Positions 1 to 10,129 of a stretch of 64,000 nucleotides of DNA are shown here, piece after piece; the first letter of the stretch is position 1, and the number at the start of each line of letters is the position of its first letter. Origin of the DNA: Anodontia alba (lineage: Eukaryota; Mollusca; Bivalvia; Lucinida; Lucinidae); contig OZ024827.1 of NCBI GenBank assembly GCA_964016985.1, forward strand, positions 15,456,374 through 15,520,373, written 5' to 3'. The notes below the pieces were generated by a model. It ran no database searches. It was not told the origin of the DNA and saw only the letters and a list, made by a program, of their open reading frames with translations. The position numbers and the translations under genes are program-made.

Positions 1-445
1 CAGTAAGACTTGGCCATTAACAAAGCCAAACCTCCAACATCTGCAGCGGAATGACAGGGCAATGATCAGACAGGTCTGCAATGTCAAACCGCAAGGCATT
101 GTCACCATCATGTCCAATGAACTACTTGCACAGCTTGGCATTGAGGATCTGGCCCTCATCATGAAGGAGAGAAGGCTCCGCTGGTATGGACACATGGAAT
201 GCTCCAAGGGTGCAGTCAAGGCAGCCTGTAACATATAGATTGATGGAAAGTGGGCCGGGGAGGCCCAAGACGACATGGAAGCAGCTGACACAGAGGGAAG
301 CTTTTGACTATCGACCCTCATGATAGATACACCTGGAGATCTGGTGTGAGATCTGTCATGCGTGCAGCAAGCCAGCTTCCTTGAAGGGGGCCCACTGATG
401 TGGATGTTGCCCCTGTACCTGCATGTTAATCAAAAATCCAATGAT
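1..445 (+). mobile_element. LINE (non-LTR retrotransposon) 3' end, decayed
   Basis: The first ~400 bases translate, with frameshifts and stops, to the C-terminal part of a non-LTR reverse transcriptase: RNDRAMIRQ, NELL, ERRLRWYGH and a DGK..W basic stretch are visible. The same region reappears near 51050-51960, and both copies end in TTAATCAAAAATC, so this is the 3' terminus. The left edge is cut by the window. Function is lost. The family is inferred from the protein pattern only. Confidence 0.8.
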
Positions 446-597
446 GATGATATACACTAATCCAGAGCAATTGTAAAATGTTTGATGAGTTTGATAATAA
501 TCATCTACATATGTAAGATAGTTATATATTATATTGCCTATACAGTATCCTAAATGACTTGATTCAATTTCATTTAGGAGTTCATCTATGTACACCA

Positions 598-831
598 GGG
601 CCCAGTTGTTCAAAGCATCGTTAGCTTAATGAGCTTGTTAAGGGTCATTTCGTTAACTGTTTTAGCAGATTCAATATACAATATTCTGATATTTTTTGCT
701 GAAAAAATGTGAGTAGCTTTTGCACTGCAAAAACTACTCACATATTTTCAGCAAAAAGTTTGGGTATCACTCGGTGTATATTTTAACGAATCGTTAACTA
801 ACGATGTCGTTAGCTTTGAACAACTGGACCC
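598..831. mobile_element. MITE-B copy 1
   Basis: The copy is bounded by GGGCCCAGTTGTTCAAAGC and its inverted form. A central palindrome is built on TTGCTGAAAAAATGTGAGTA and its complement. Four further copies lie at 26690, 47444, 57954 and 63845. Confidence 0.8.
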
Positions 832-909
832 AGGTAGAAGAATAAGGAGAGTACTCCCGCTTGCCTTACGCCGACAAATTTGGAATATCTTCATTATTTT
901 CAAGCAAAC

Positions 910-1045
910 AATCCTGGTATTTTCTTATATCTCCACAAAAACATATGTTGTGGCAGTACCTTGGTGAGTACCCACAACATACAGAGAAACAAGAAAAATA
1001 TTTTGTGGATAGCTACTTATCTGAAGCTATGATAAAAGCTAAAAA
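910..1045. mobile_element. MITE-A fragment
   Basis: A collapsed copy: CATATGTTGTGG and GAGTACCCACAACATA are present, but most of the central stem is deleted. It ends in a weak version of the CTTATCTGGAGCTATG terminus. Confidence 0.6.
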
Positions 1046-1130
1046 ATGAAGACCAGATTGTGGAAACTCCTTCCAGCATTGTTTTGAAAGAGCATTGTAC
1101 TCTTTAAATTGCTCTTATCATTCTAGATGT

Positions 1131-1691
1131 ACCGTATTTTCCTTTAGTATTCAGACACCTTAACGCTTAGTATACTGCGTAAAAATTTCAAAATTTCAGC
1201 AGACGACATTTTGAAATATTTTTCTTATTTTTCCCAGAAAACAGACTTTGATGTTTCATGCAAATTGTCTCCTTAGTTTCTTATTTTTCCAAGAAAACAG
1301 ACTTTGATGTTTCATGCAAATTGTCTCCTAAGGAGACAATTTGCATGAAACATCAAAGTCTGTTTTCTGGGAAAAATAAGAAAAAATATCTACTTATTTT
1401 TCCAAGAAAACAGACTTTGATGTTTCATGCAAATTGTCTCCTCAGGAGAGAATTTGCATGAAACATCAAAGTCTGTTTTCTGGGAAAAATAAGAAAAATA
1501 TCTATTTGTCGTCTGCTGAATCTGGCCAGAGAGTGGTAAAGGTTAACTCCTTACCATACTTGTCCTAAAATATGAACATCCAATAACTACATATTGATGT
1601 GTCTAAAATCTGATGGATGAGTGCCAAACAGTGCAGACCCTGACCAGAATCCATCTGTCTGAAAACTTAAGGTAAGTCCAGTATTTGAGTA
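1131..1691. mobile_element. MITE-E1 copy interrupted by MITE-D
   Basis: The E1 termini (TACCGTATTTTCC at left; CTTAAGGTAAGTCCAGTA at right) surround a MITE-D at 1164-1542. E1 resumes with CTCCTTACCATACTTGTCC. The remaining E1 core GCCAAACAGTGCAGACCCTG is degraded. Confidence 0.65.
1164..1542. mobile_element. MITE-D with repeated core, TTAA on both sides
   Basis: TTAA occurs at 1160-1163 and 1543-1546. The element is longer than other D copies because the core arm (CTTTGATGTTTCATGCAAAT and its complement) occurs about five times in alternating orientation. This gives nested hairpins and suggests amplification of the stem after insertion. Confidence 0.75.
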
Positions 1692-1734
1692 ATTCCAGGT
1701 AAGAGGCCATCCTGATAAATAATTTTCACAAAAA

Positions 1735-4339
1735 CATTATTTTCATTTCGACCTTCGGCTCTCTCACATGTATGACATTAGCAATTAACCTGGCTAGGAA
1801 CTACCTGGATGCTCTTTTAAAGATTTTAAACCTGGAGTATATATGGTAATACCATGTGACTGAGCCATATATAACCAGGTATTCATTGTTCAGCACTTCA
1901 TATTTAACTTAGCAAGGGACAGGTAAGGATGCTCTTTACAAAGTAAAATTTGGAAATTGTGAAATTTTTTGTTGATAATAAAATGTTTTATTTTGCTTAG
2001 CACGTAGTGCAAGCAGTCATTTTATTTCTTCTTCAGTTGATACTGTTCTTCTGTCAATTATATTGTATTATGAACAGTACTGGGCTTGGTTACACAGTGA
2101 CCCTGAGATAATTACTGTACAATTTTACCTTTATGACATAAAGGGTATTACACAATAAAACATGGCTGAATCTTTTTTCCAATGTTCCATGTTGACTATG
2201 AAACCACAGATTTTCTTTTCTTTACCTCACCCCCCACCCCAGGAGAAAACACATAGGAAGATGTTTTCTGTAAAAGCTTTGTCTTCGAGGAAGATAATGG
2301 GCTTATAAGAAATTATGTTACATACGTTACACAGTATTATATATGCATGTTTTATAAAAAACAAAAAACATGTTTTGGAAGTTCTCTTCTCAGTGGAGAG
2401 AACATTATGTAAAACTACATTATTTAGAGTAAATAAAGAAATTATGAAATGAATTTAAGATATATTATAGTAAAGCCTCCTTCCATGTATAATAATGATA
2501 TTTATAGGGAAGCTCAGTTGGGTGAGTTCGAACAAAACTTTTCTGAAAAAGCAGCAATAAATTAAAGGTCTTGTTGAAAGTTTATTCATAGGGTTCCTAT
2601 GAAAGACTGAATCAGTTTTATAATGTTTACTCCATAATGCTACTGATTAACTATGCTGAAATATACATTTGCATAAGCAATTTTCGTATAGAACATTAGT
2701 TCATAGAACTTTATAAGCTTAAAAAGATCTATATGGCCTCAAAAGGACTAGAGCTATAGTTCAACATATGACCTTAGAAAGACAGTGGTTACATGGCCTA
2801 GAAAGGACCAGAAACAGTTATATGGCCTAAAAAGGACCAATGCTAAACTGAATTTTTAAAAAATGAAGAAATCCTGCTTTAGATTTTTTTTTTTAAATTC
2901 TGGTTATATTTTTTCACATATTCAGGAGGTTGCTGGTGATCAAAATTTCTTTTTCTTTATTTTGGAATATTTTTTCTTTTTTTGTACAAAAATTAGATAT
3001 GGTCTGATAGAGCATATCCATGCCTATATTCTGGCATATCCAGATCTATATACCAACAAAAAATAACACGAGATGAATGTACTATATCCCATATGAGCTT
3101 ATTTTGTAGTCATGCAAATTCAATATGCACAGAATATTGATAGTAAACTGAAGCGTTTTTAGTACCATTTAGACTTAGTGCTTGATATCAAATTATCTGA
3201 ATTAGAAAATTCAAATTAGAAAATTCAGTGTATAAATAATACTATAAAAATAACTTCTTTCAGTTTTTTACCAGCAACTGTGCTTTTTAGAGGTCATTAT
3301 GTGATCTTAGTAAAACTCAGATGATCTATGATCTTACCAAACCGTACACCAACAGTTTTACCGGAATAATTTAAACATGTATGCTATCTTCTTAGCTGTT
3401 CAAAGAACAAAATAATGCAAATTCTTATTCTGCAGGTCAGTTTGCAATATCTGCAGTGCACATCAAATATTGTGTTCTACTTGATACAAATTTATTATTT
3501 ATCATGAACACTTCTTTTTAGGCAGAAATACCGGTAGTTTTGTTTGTTTTTTGTTTTGTTTTTTGTTGTTGTTTTTTTTTTACAGTGTGTAGCCTTTTTA
3601 TAAGGCAGAAAAATCATATTGCAGTGTATAGCCTTCTTATAAGACAGAAAAATCATATTACAGTGTATAGCCTTCTTATAAGGCAGAAAAATCATATTAC
3701 AGTGTATAGCCTTCTTCTTACAAGGCAGAAAAATCATATTTACAGTGTATAGCCTTACGTTCTTTTATTTAGCAGAGATTTACATCAGCTACTGAAAAGT
3801 AATTTTATTTCAGCTCTTTTTCATAAAATTTTTCATGTTTAACTATTAGATATGTTCTGGAGAAAGAATAGTTTGTATTTTAACAGACAAAATACCAGTT
3901 AAAGTAACTAGTTTGGGAAAAAATATATACAAATAATTATCATTATGTAACAACTGTGAAGGATGAAGAAGAAACTCAACTTAATTTGGAGTTTCTTGAT
4001 ATTGACTTGAAAGTGTATAAAAATACGTAATAGAAAGTGTTTTTTAGCTTTCCAGCTTCCATTACTCAGCACATAATTGCATATTAGTCTCTTCTATATA
4101 TTTTTCACTAGTTTGGAACTTAATTCGTATTTTGACATACTTTTCCATTACTATTCAAGGAAAGTTCCTCATTGAATATTTTTTGATTTGGTATGATCAT
4201 AAGTTAGTGGAATCTTTTTCATCAATTAAACCATTATATTCTGCTGGTATTTCATTATTTGTTGATTGGTTTGTTGCCTTACTTTAAAGATGCTAATGTC
4301 ATACATGTGAGAGAGCCGAAGGTCGAAATGAAAATAATG
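1735..4339. mobile_element. 2.6-kb element with 48-bp perfect inverted ends (element X)
   Basis: Positions 1735-1782 and 4292-4339 are exact reverse complements over 48 bases, starting CATTATTTTCATTTCGACC. The interior is AT-rich and has no ORF above ~70 codons that looks coding. It holds GGCCTAAAAAGGACC-like motifs (2740-2840), a minisatellite (3586-3755) and long T runs. It is probably a non-autonomous DNA transposon. No transposase is seen and the superfamily is unknown. Confidence 0.6.
3586..3755. repeat. Minisatellite, ~38-40 bp unit, ~4-5 copies
   Basis: Repeats of ACAGTGTATAGCCTTCTTAT followed by AAGGCAGAAAAATCATATT run in tandem inside element X. The overlapping ORFs on both strands are by-products of the repeat. 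Confidence 0.85.
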
Positions 4340-4727
4340 ACCCCTCATCCAAGCGTTCGTGATGGATGAGGGGCATTATTGGAATGAGACCTGAGGCCTC
4401 GAGCATGTATGACCCAATCCCTTTGGTGAGATGAAAGAGTGTTTCCACAGCGGAATGTATTTTGTGTGTACCCTCCCATTATTCAGTTATTTTAGTAAGG
4501 CAACAAAATAACTTTGAAAATATGAAGTGCTGAACAATGAATACCTGGTTATATATGGCTCAGTCACATGGTATTACCATATATACTCCAGGTTTAAAAT
4601 CTTTAAAAGAGCATCCAGGTAGTTCCTAGCCAGGTTAATTGCTAATGTCATACATGCTCGAGGCCTCAGGTCTCATTCCAATAATGCCCCTCATCCATCA
4701 CGAACGCTTGGATGAGGGGTCATTTTA
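4340..4727. mobile_element. Element Y, ~390 bp with ~70-bp inverted ends
   Basis: The left end (GACCCCTCATCCAAGCG...) reappears inverted at 4655-4725. Its right arm (about 4519-4650) shares ~130 bp with the left interior of element X (1770-1910), inverted, so X and Y are related. Each TIR contains a smaller imperfect palindrome around the GATGAGG motif. Confidence 0.6.
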
Positions 4728-4867
4728 AAGCCTTTGTATGTATAGTAGAATTGCCTACTTGGGACAATTGTAATGTACAAACAAGACGTTTTCACAAAAT
4801 AAGTTAAAATTAAAATTAAAAAGATATATATTTTGAAAATAAAATGATAAAAGAAAATTATAATGAA

Positions 4868-5022
4868 AAAAATCTCATATTTGGAGCTATGTGAGCATAG
4901 TTTAGATGTTTTTTCCTCAATGAGATGATTCCAATGAGTATTGACAACATGTGTTTTTGTTGAGAAATAAGAAAAAAATATTTTTCTGAATACTCTTACC
5001 TGCAGCTCTATTTGTAAGCACA
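4868..5022. mobile_element. MITE-A1, degraded
   Basis: TTGGAGCTATG-like left end, partial GATTCCAATGAGTA arm, GAGAAATAAGAAAAAAATAT middle motif and a CCTGCAGCTCTATT right end. Confidence 0.55.
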
Positions 5023-5049
5023 GAGTATTTGACAAGAATTCTGACATAA

Positions 5050-5262
5050 TTTTCTACAATTCTCCATAAAATTATATGTTGTAGGTAATCGCTAAAGAGC
5101 CTCGGTGAGGTGCTTTCAGTGAGTACCCACAACATATATTTTAATGGGAAATAATAAAAAATTACCAAACATTTGAGGTGCTTCTAATGAGTACCCACAA
5201 CATACATTTTATGGGGAAATAAGAAAAAATATCCCAAAATTCTCACCAAATACGCCTCCTTA
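5050..5262. mobile_element. MITE-A2 with doubled right arm
   Basis: Two successive GAGTACCCACAACATA arms follow one left arm. The right terminus is the A2 type (CGCCTCCTTAAC). Confidence 0.65.
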
Positions 5263-5263
5263 A

Positions 5264-5452
5264 CCTTGACCACCCTCTGGGCTAATTCAGCAGACAACAA
5301 ATTGATAATATTTTGCTTATTTTTCACAGAAAATGGACATTTAATGCAAATTGTCTTCAATGGAGACAATTTACATGAAGTATCAAAGCCTATTTTCTGG
5401 GAAAATTAAGAAAAATATTTCAAAATGTCGTCTGCTGAAATTTTACCCAGAA
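5264..5452. mobile_element. MITE-D
   Basis: TTAA at 5260-5263 is followed by the ACCACCCTCTGGGCTAATTC terminus, then the inverted core around AATTGTCTTCAATGGAGACA, and an end at CTGAAATTTTACCCAG. The right TTAA is lost. Confidence 0.75.
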
Positions 5453-5721
5453 TTCTCCTCTGCTGGTGTAATCATCTTTGGTAGCTGAAGTGGTTAATTA
5501 CTAATTATTTAGGTTGTTCAACATTAACCCACTTGTTCCTGGCACACAAACATCTAAACAGTGGCAGGTAAAAATGTACCTTATATCTAGAATGCTCAGA
5601 CTCAGACCAACTCGGGCATCCAAACAGTCTGATCAGGAGCTGCTCATTACCTGTACCTAATAGTCGGACTTCGGAGAATCTGGACTAATAGAATGACATA
5701 GAAGAGAGACCGCAAGTGTAT

Positions 5722-5912
5722 TTCCAGATAAGATGCCTTTTTTCATCTAAAACGTATTGATATTTTTCTTAATCCTTCACAAAAACATATGTTGTGGGTA
5801 CACATTAGAAGCACCTCACGAAGGCACTTCTAATGAGTACCCACAGCATGTTTTCATGGAGAAGTAAGAAAAAAGGTCATGTGAATATCTTCTCTTATCT
5901 TGAACTATGGAT
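5722..5912. mobile_element. MITE-A1
   Basis: TCCAGATAAGATG left end, stem arms TTAGAAGCACCTC and GGCACTTCTAATGAGTACCC, TCTTATCTTGAACTATGG right end. The apparent 63-codon ORF here is repeat sequence. Confidence 0.75.
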
Positions 5913-6187
5913 TTGCCAGTCTGAGTTAGCACTGTTTGCAATGCTTAGGGTACCTTTCTACACGGGGTTTTTCGTTAAGGGTGCTTGTAGGGTTAATGTA
6001 CCTAAAAAGCTACTGCCATGTTGATCAGATGTTGAACAAATTAAATACACAAGTCAAAAATTAAACTTGTCTTTCTTAATTGATTTCCTACTGAGTTAGT
6101 AAACATATATAATAAGGGTGAGGCATGGGGGATATGGGTGGGGGTGGAACCCCTCTTTGACTAAAATTTTATTTTCATAGGAAATTT

Positions 6188-6404
6188 TGGATACTATATT
6201 TGCCCAGAATATTCACACACCTAACTCTTTCCTTTGTACTTAATACAATTCACAAGTCCCTGTTACAACCTGTGAATGTGTCTAAAATTGTTAGGTGAGT
6301 GGCAAACAGTCTAGACCATGTTCTGCAGCATCTGATCTGGGTCTACTTTGTTTGCTTCAAGACCTGTCTGTCAAAACACTAAGGGTAGGTACAGTAGTTT
6401 GATC
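6188..6404. mobile_element. MITE-E1
   Basis: ATATTTGCCCAGAATATTC left terminus, core halves GGCAAACAGTCTAGACC and CATCTGATCTGGGTCTAC, right terminus CTAAGGGTAGGTACAGTA. Confidence 0.65.
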
Positions 6405-6700
6405 AAATTGCACTCCCTCAGAAATTTTGAGCCCCTATTAAAGAATCCAGGATCTCCACTAAAATAGTGGTATTCTTTTGTTTGGATTCCCCCACCTCGG
6501 CTGCATGGCCTTCCCTGCCCTACTGGTAGCTTCCTAGACTAGCTTCAGTCTATTGATTTAAGCAATGACTACATAAAAGTACATTAATTGTACTTATAGA
6601 ATCAAATGAACCTCAATTTTTCTTTCCCGATTTCTCAAATCAAGTGACCAGCCTCAATTATCATGATATTATATTGATTCTGTTTTAGTGGATGTATCAA
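6405..6700. other. Unassigned non-coding stretch
   Basis: No gene, repeat pairing or splice-flanked exon was recognised here. Confidence 0.5.
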
Positions 6701-6710
6701 GCAGACTTAA

Positions 6711-6915
6711 CCCTTGTCCTGCTGAATAAATTAAGATGCCACACCCACTTCTAATTTTTAGCCAATCAGGTTACTTCATCCAGATTGTTGTTATAAATTT
6801 GCATACTTGATGGCAAACAGTGCAGATCCAGATCAGTTGGCTTCTTCAGAAGCCAACTGATCTGGATCTACACTGTTTGCAAAATAGGATATATCCGGGT
6901 TCAGCAGGACAAGGG
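6711..6915 (+). mobile_element. MITE-C, intact, TTAA target duplication
   Basis: TTAA at 6707-6710 and 6916-6919. TIRs are CCCTTGTCCTGCTGAA and its complement. The core is a long palindrome: CAGATCCAGATCAGTTGGCT, short spacer, then its inverted partner. Subterminal GCCAATCAG is typical of the family. TTAA plus a CCC start fits piggyBac-type ends. Confidence 0.9.
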
Positions 6916-6999
6916 TTAAAAGAATAAATATTTAGTCACTAGAGACTGGAGCCAGTCTAGTAACTTCCTTGTGTCCATCTACCTCACCAACTCAACTGT

Positions 7000-7200
7000 A
7001 GCGTCAAATAAGATGGGGCATCCACATAATATTTTTGCTTATTCTCCATGAAAACATATACTGTGGGTACATGTACTCATTAGAAGTACCTCTGCAAGGT
7101 GCTTCTAATGAGTACCCACAGTAAATATTTCATGGAGAAATAAGAAAAAAATATCTACTTTTAAGTTGGAAAAAAAAAATGTCTTGTTTAGAGCAATGCT
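7000..7200. mobile_element. MITE-A1
   Basis: Arms TACTCATTAGAAGTACCTC and GGTGCTTCTAATGAGTACCC flank a very short loop. Middle motif AAATAAGAAAAAAATAT on the right. Confidence 0.75.
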
Positions 7201-7321
7201 CCACTCCACCCCAGCATGGATCATACCCTTGCATCTATCACAAGTCTCCCAAAGGCATAGTTAATTCCTTGCACACTTAACACTTAGCACTCTGTGAGCA
7301 GATTCAGCAGACAACAAATTG

Positions 7322-8402
7322 GTAAGAATGTTGCTTTGGTGGGGGGGATTTCAAAATAGCTAAAATTATGGTGATCTGCATCATGGTTTGGTTGCCATGG
7401 CAACAGAAAGCTCCCATAGACTTGTAATGGGAAAAGGGTTAAATTGTATTTTCTCCATAACCAGTGAAGTGATGCGAACCATATTTGGCAAATATGATCA
7501 TCTGATAATTGTCTACTCAGTATGTGCATTTGATGACCAGTGGCCATTTTGTTTGGTTGCCATGGCAACATTAAATTTAAAAAAAGGAATGTATTAAATG
7601 ACAACTCCTCCAAAACCACTGCTGCAGTGTGACTCTAATTTGATTCAAATGTTGCTTGGGTAAGGACAATTCAAACTAGCTAAAATTATGGTGATCTGCC
7701 TCTTGGTTTGGTTGCCATGGCAACAGAAAGCTCCCATAGACTTACAGTGGGAAAATGGTTAAATTGTATTTTCTCCATAACCAGTGAAGTGATGTGAACC
7801 ATATTTCGCATTTATGATCAGTTGATGATTGTCTACCCAATTTATATGTTTGATGACCAGTGGCCATTTGGTTTGGTTGCCAAGGCAACATTAATTTTTA
7901 AAAAAAGGAATTTTTTAAATGACATCTTCTCCAAAACCACTGAAGCCGTAAGACTTTAAGTTGGTACAAATGTTGCTTGGGTAAGGACAATTCAAAATAA
8001 TGAAAAGTTTGGGGGTCTGCCTCTTGGTTTGGTTGCCATGGCAACAGAAAGCTCCCTTATAATGGGAAAATGGTTAAATTGCACTTGCTCCATAACCATT
8101 GAAGTGATGTGAGCCATATTTGGCAGTTATGATCGCTGATGATTGTCTACCCAGTTTTTATGTTATATGACCGATGGCCATTTTGTTTGGTTGCTATGGC
8201 AACATTCAGTTTTGAAAAAGGAATTTTTCAAACGACAACTTCGAAACCACTGAAGCAGTATGACTCTAATTTGGTACAAAAGTTGCTTGGGTAAGGGCAA
8301 TTCAAAATAGCTAAAATTATGGTGGTCTGCCTCTTGGTTTGGTTGCCATGGAGACAGAAAGCTCTCATTGACTTATAATGGGAAATGGTTAAATTGCATT
8401 TT
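7322..8402 (+). repeat. Tandem array, ~310-321 bp unit, with X-box palindromes
   Basis: Three and a half units, each with GGTTTGGTTGCCATGGCAAC and CAGAAAGCTCCC...GACTTA..ATGGGAAA...GGTTAAATTG. The 14-bp palindrome GTTGCCATGGCAAC is exact at 7391, 7556, 7711 and 8032, near-exact at 7876 and 8190, and degraded at 8342. No coding potential. Confidence 0.85.
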
Positions 8403-8756
8403 TATGCCTCGCCACAAGGAGTGGCAAGTGTATTGTTATACCATCCGAAATTTTGATTGTCCATCCATCTGTCTGAATGAACAGCCAAGGTTTAGGGGCT
8501 ATTTTTGGGCTGTTTTGGTATTTTGAAATTTATTCAGTTTAAAATGCATTAGCTAGCCCCTCAACCGAAAACTAATAATTTGAAGAAGAAGAATATGTAC
8601 AAAACACATTATTCTTCTTCAAAACTAAGAACTGCTTAAATGATGATCATTTCATAAGTTGCAGTGACAGAACAGAAAAAAAGTTGCATTACATATGCAT
8701 ATCTGCAGTGACTATTTCACTCAGGTGAGCAAGCCATGGCTCGTGGGCCTCTTGTT
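8403..8756 (-). mobile_element. Short member of the large CTCAGGTGAGC repeat family
   Basis: The block starts ATGCCTCGCCACAAGGAGTG. It ends CTCAGGTGAGCAAGCCATGG then GGGCCTCTTG, the inverse of the start of the 13371 and 33189 copies. It lacks their internal repeats. Confidence 0.7.
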
Positions 8757-9114
8757 TTTATTTTTCCTTGAAAATAGGATCTGATACTTCATGCAAATTG
8801 GTTCTGAAGGAGACAAATTGCATGAAGCATCAGATCCTATTTTTTAGGAAAATCAAAGAGACTATGCATGAAGTGTCAGATCCTATTTTCTAGGAAAAAT
8901 AAGGAAAATGTTTCAAAATGTCATCATGCAAAATGTTAAGTGTTAAGGGAGCTAGATACATTTACAGGGATAGCAATTCTGCTAAATTGTTTTGCATCAC
9001 TTAAGAAAAGGGGTCTGTTATAAAGGGAAAGAATTTTGCTTAAAATTTCAAGTAATAATTTCAAGAAATAAGTTCTAGCATAAGCCATGATTGCAAGATT
9101 ACTTTGATACCTTG

Positions 9115-9505
9115 CACCATATTTACCCTGAGTATTTGCTCCTTACAGTACTCAACACTTAGCATGCTGGATAAACATTTCAGCAGACAAAATTTGAAAT
9201 TCTTTTATTATTCCCAGAAAATAGGCTTTGACATTTCAAGCAAATTGTCTCCTAAGGAGACAATTTGCATGAAATGTCAAAGCCTATTTTGTGCAAAAAA
9301 TAAGAAAACTATCGTCAGTTTGTCATCTGCTGAATCTACCCACAGAGTGGTAACTAAAATTTGATTATGTCCTCTTTACTAGACTTGTTCATGTGTCAAA
9401 AAACTGTTGGATTTTGGCAAACAGTGAAGATCCTGATCAGATGCTTTGTTCTGTGGCAAACAATCTTTGCTCAGGTGCATCCGTCCAAATACTAGGAGCA
9501 AAGAC
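9115..9505. mobile_element. MITE-E1 interrupted by MITE-D
   Basis: E1 left terminus CACCATATTTACCCTGAGTA. After the D insertion (9150-9352) E1 resumes, with GGCAAACAGTGAAGATCCTG and a weak right end AATACTAGGAGCAAAGACAG. Confidence 0.65.
9150..9352. mobile_element. MITE-D
   Basis: CACTTAGCATGCTGGATAAA terminus, core CAAATTGTCTCC/GGAGACAATTTG with long arms, and right terminus GCTGAATCTACCCACAGAG. The 86-codon ORF over it is repeat-derived. Confidence 0.8.
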
Positions 9506-9599
9506 AGTATCTAGATTTTGCACTCTTAACCAATCACTGTCATGAATTTGATAGCCATAGCACGACTAATAAATTTTAGAGATTTTAACAATATTTTAA

Positions 9600-9795
9600 C
9601 CACTCTCTGGGCTAACTCGACTACAAATTGATCATATTTTTCTTATTTTTTCCCAGAAAATGGGCTTTGACATTTCATGCAAGTTGTCTCCTAAGGAAAC
9701 AATTTGCATGAAATGTCAAATCCTATTTTATGGAAAAAATCTGAAAAATATTTCAAAATGTTGCCTGCTGAATTTTTTACCTAGCATACCAAGTC
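9600..9795. mobile_element. MITE-D
   Basis: TTAA (9596-9599) then CCACTCTCTGGGCTAAC. Core arms around AGTTGTCTCCTAAGGAAACA. The right end reads TTACCTAGCATACCAAG and has lost its TTAA. Confidence 0.75.
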
Positions 9796-9799
9796 TTAA

Positions 9800-10125
9800 A
9801 ATTACATCCCTGTAAACATAATCTATCAGTGTTCCTGGAACTGAAAGCAAGCCGTAAGCTTATACATGTCATTTCCTGTTTCCATTGAAAAAAGTAGGTT
9901 TCTGTTGTGTTTTTTGGTTAAATTCTGTCTTTGAAACAGTGAATTAATTCCCAGTCTATTAAAATGTCAGTGAGTTGATCAATTTTGTTTTGAAATCAGA
10001 AGCTGTTTGTAGCAAATGAATAAAAATACTCACCATTTTTCAGTCTCCATGTTCTGCCATCTTGAGTAAACTACATGCTGAACAAAATGCTGCACAATAT
10101 CATGTACCAGATATGAGTTCAGTCA
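9800..10125. other. Unassigned non-coding stretch
   Basis: AT-rich sequence with no recognised element, exon or RNA gene. Confidence 0.5.
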
Positions 10126-10129
10126 ACGA

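Larger units (their letters stand above)
7281..8942. mobile_element. MITE-D split by a ~1.4-kb repeat block
   Basis: TTAA at 7277-7280 starts the D terminus CACTTAGCACTCTG, which runs into CAGCAGACAACAAATTG at 7321. D resumes near 8757 with TTCCTTGAAAATAGGATCTG and ends at the AAGTG before TTAA (8943-8946). The block between is the X-box array (7322-8402) followed by a short large-repeat member (8403-8756). Confidence 0.65.

Noticed and set aside
3495..3752. Repetitive ORFs on both strands
   Set aside because: Both are products of the ~38-bp minisatellite in element X.
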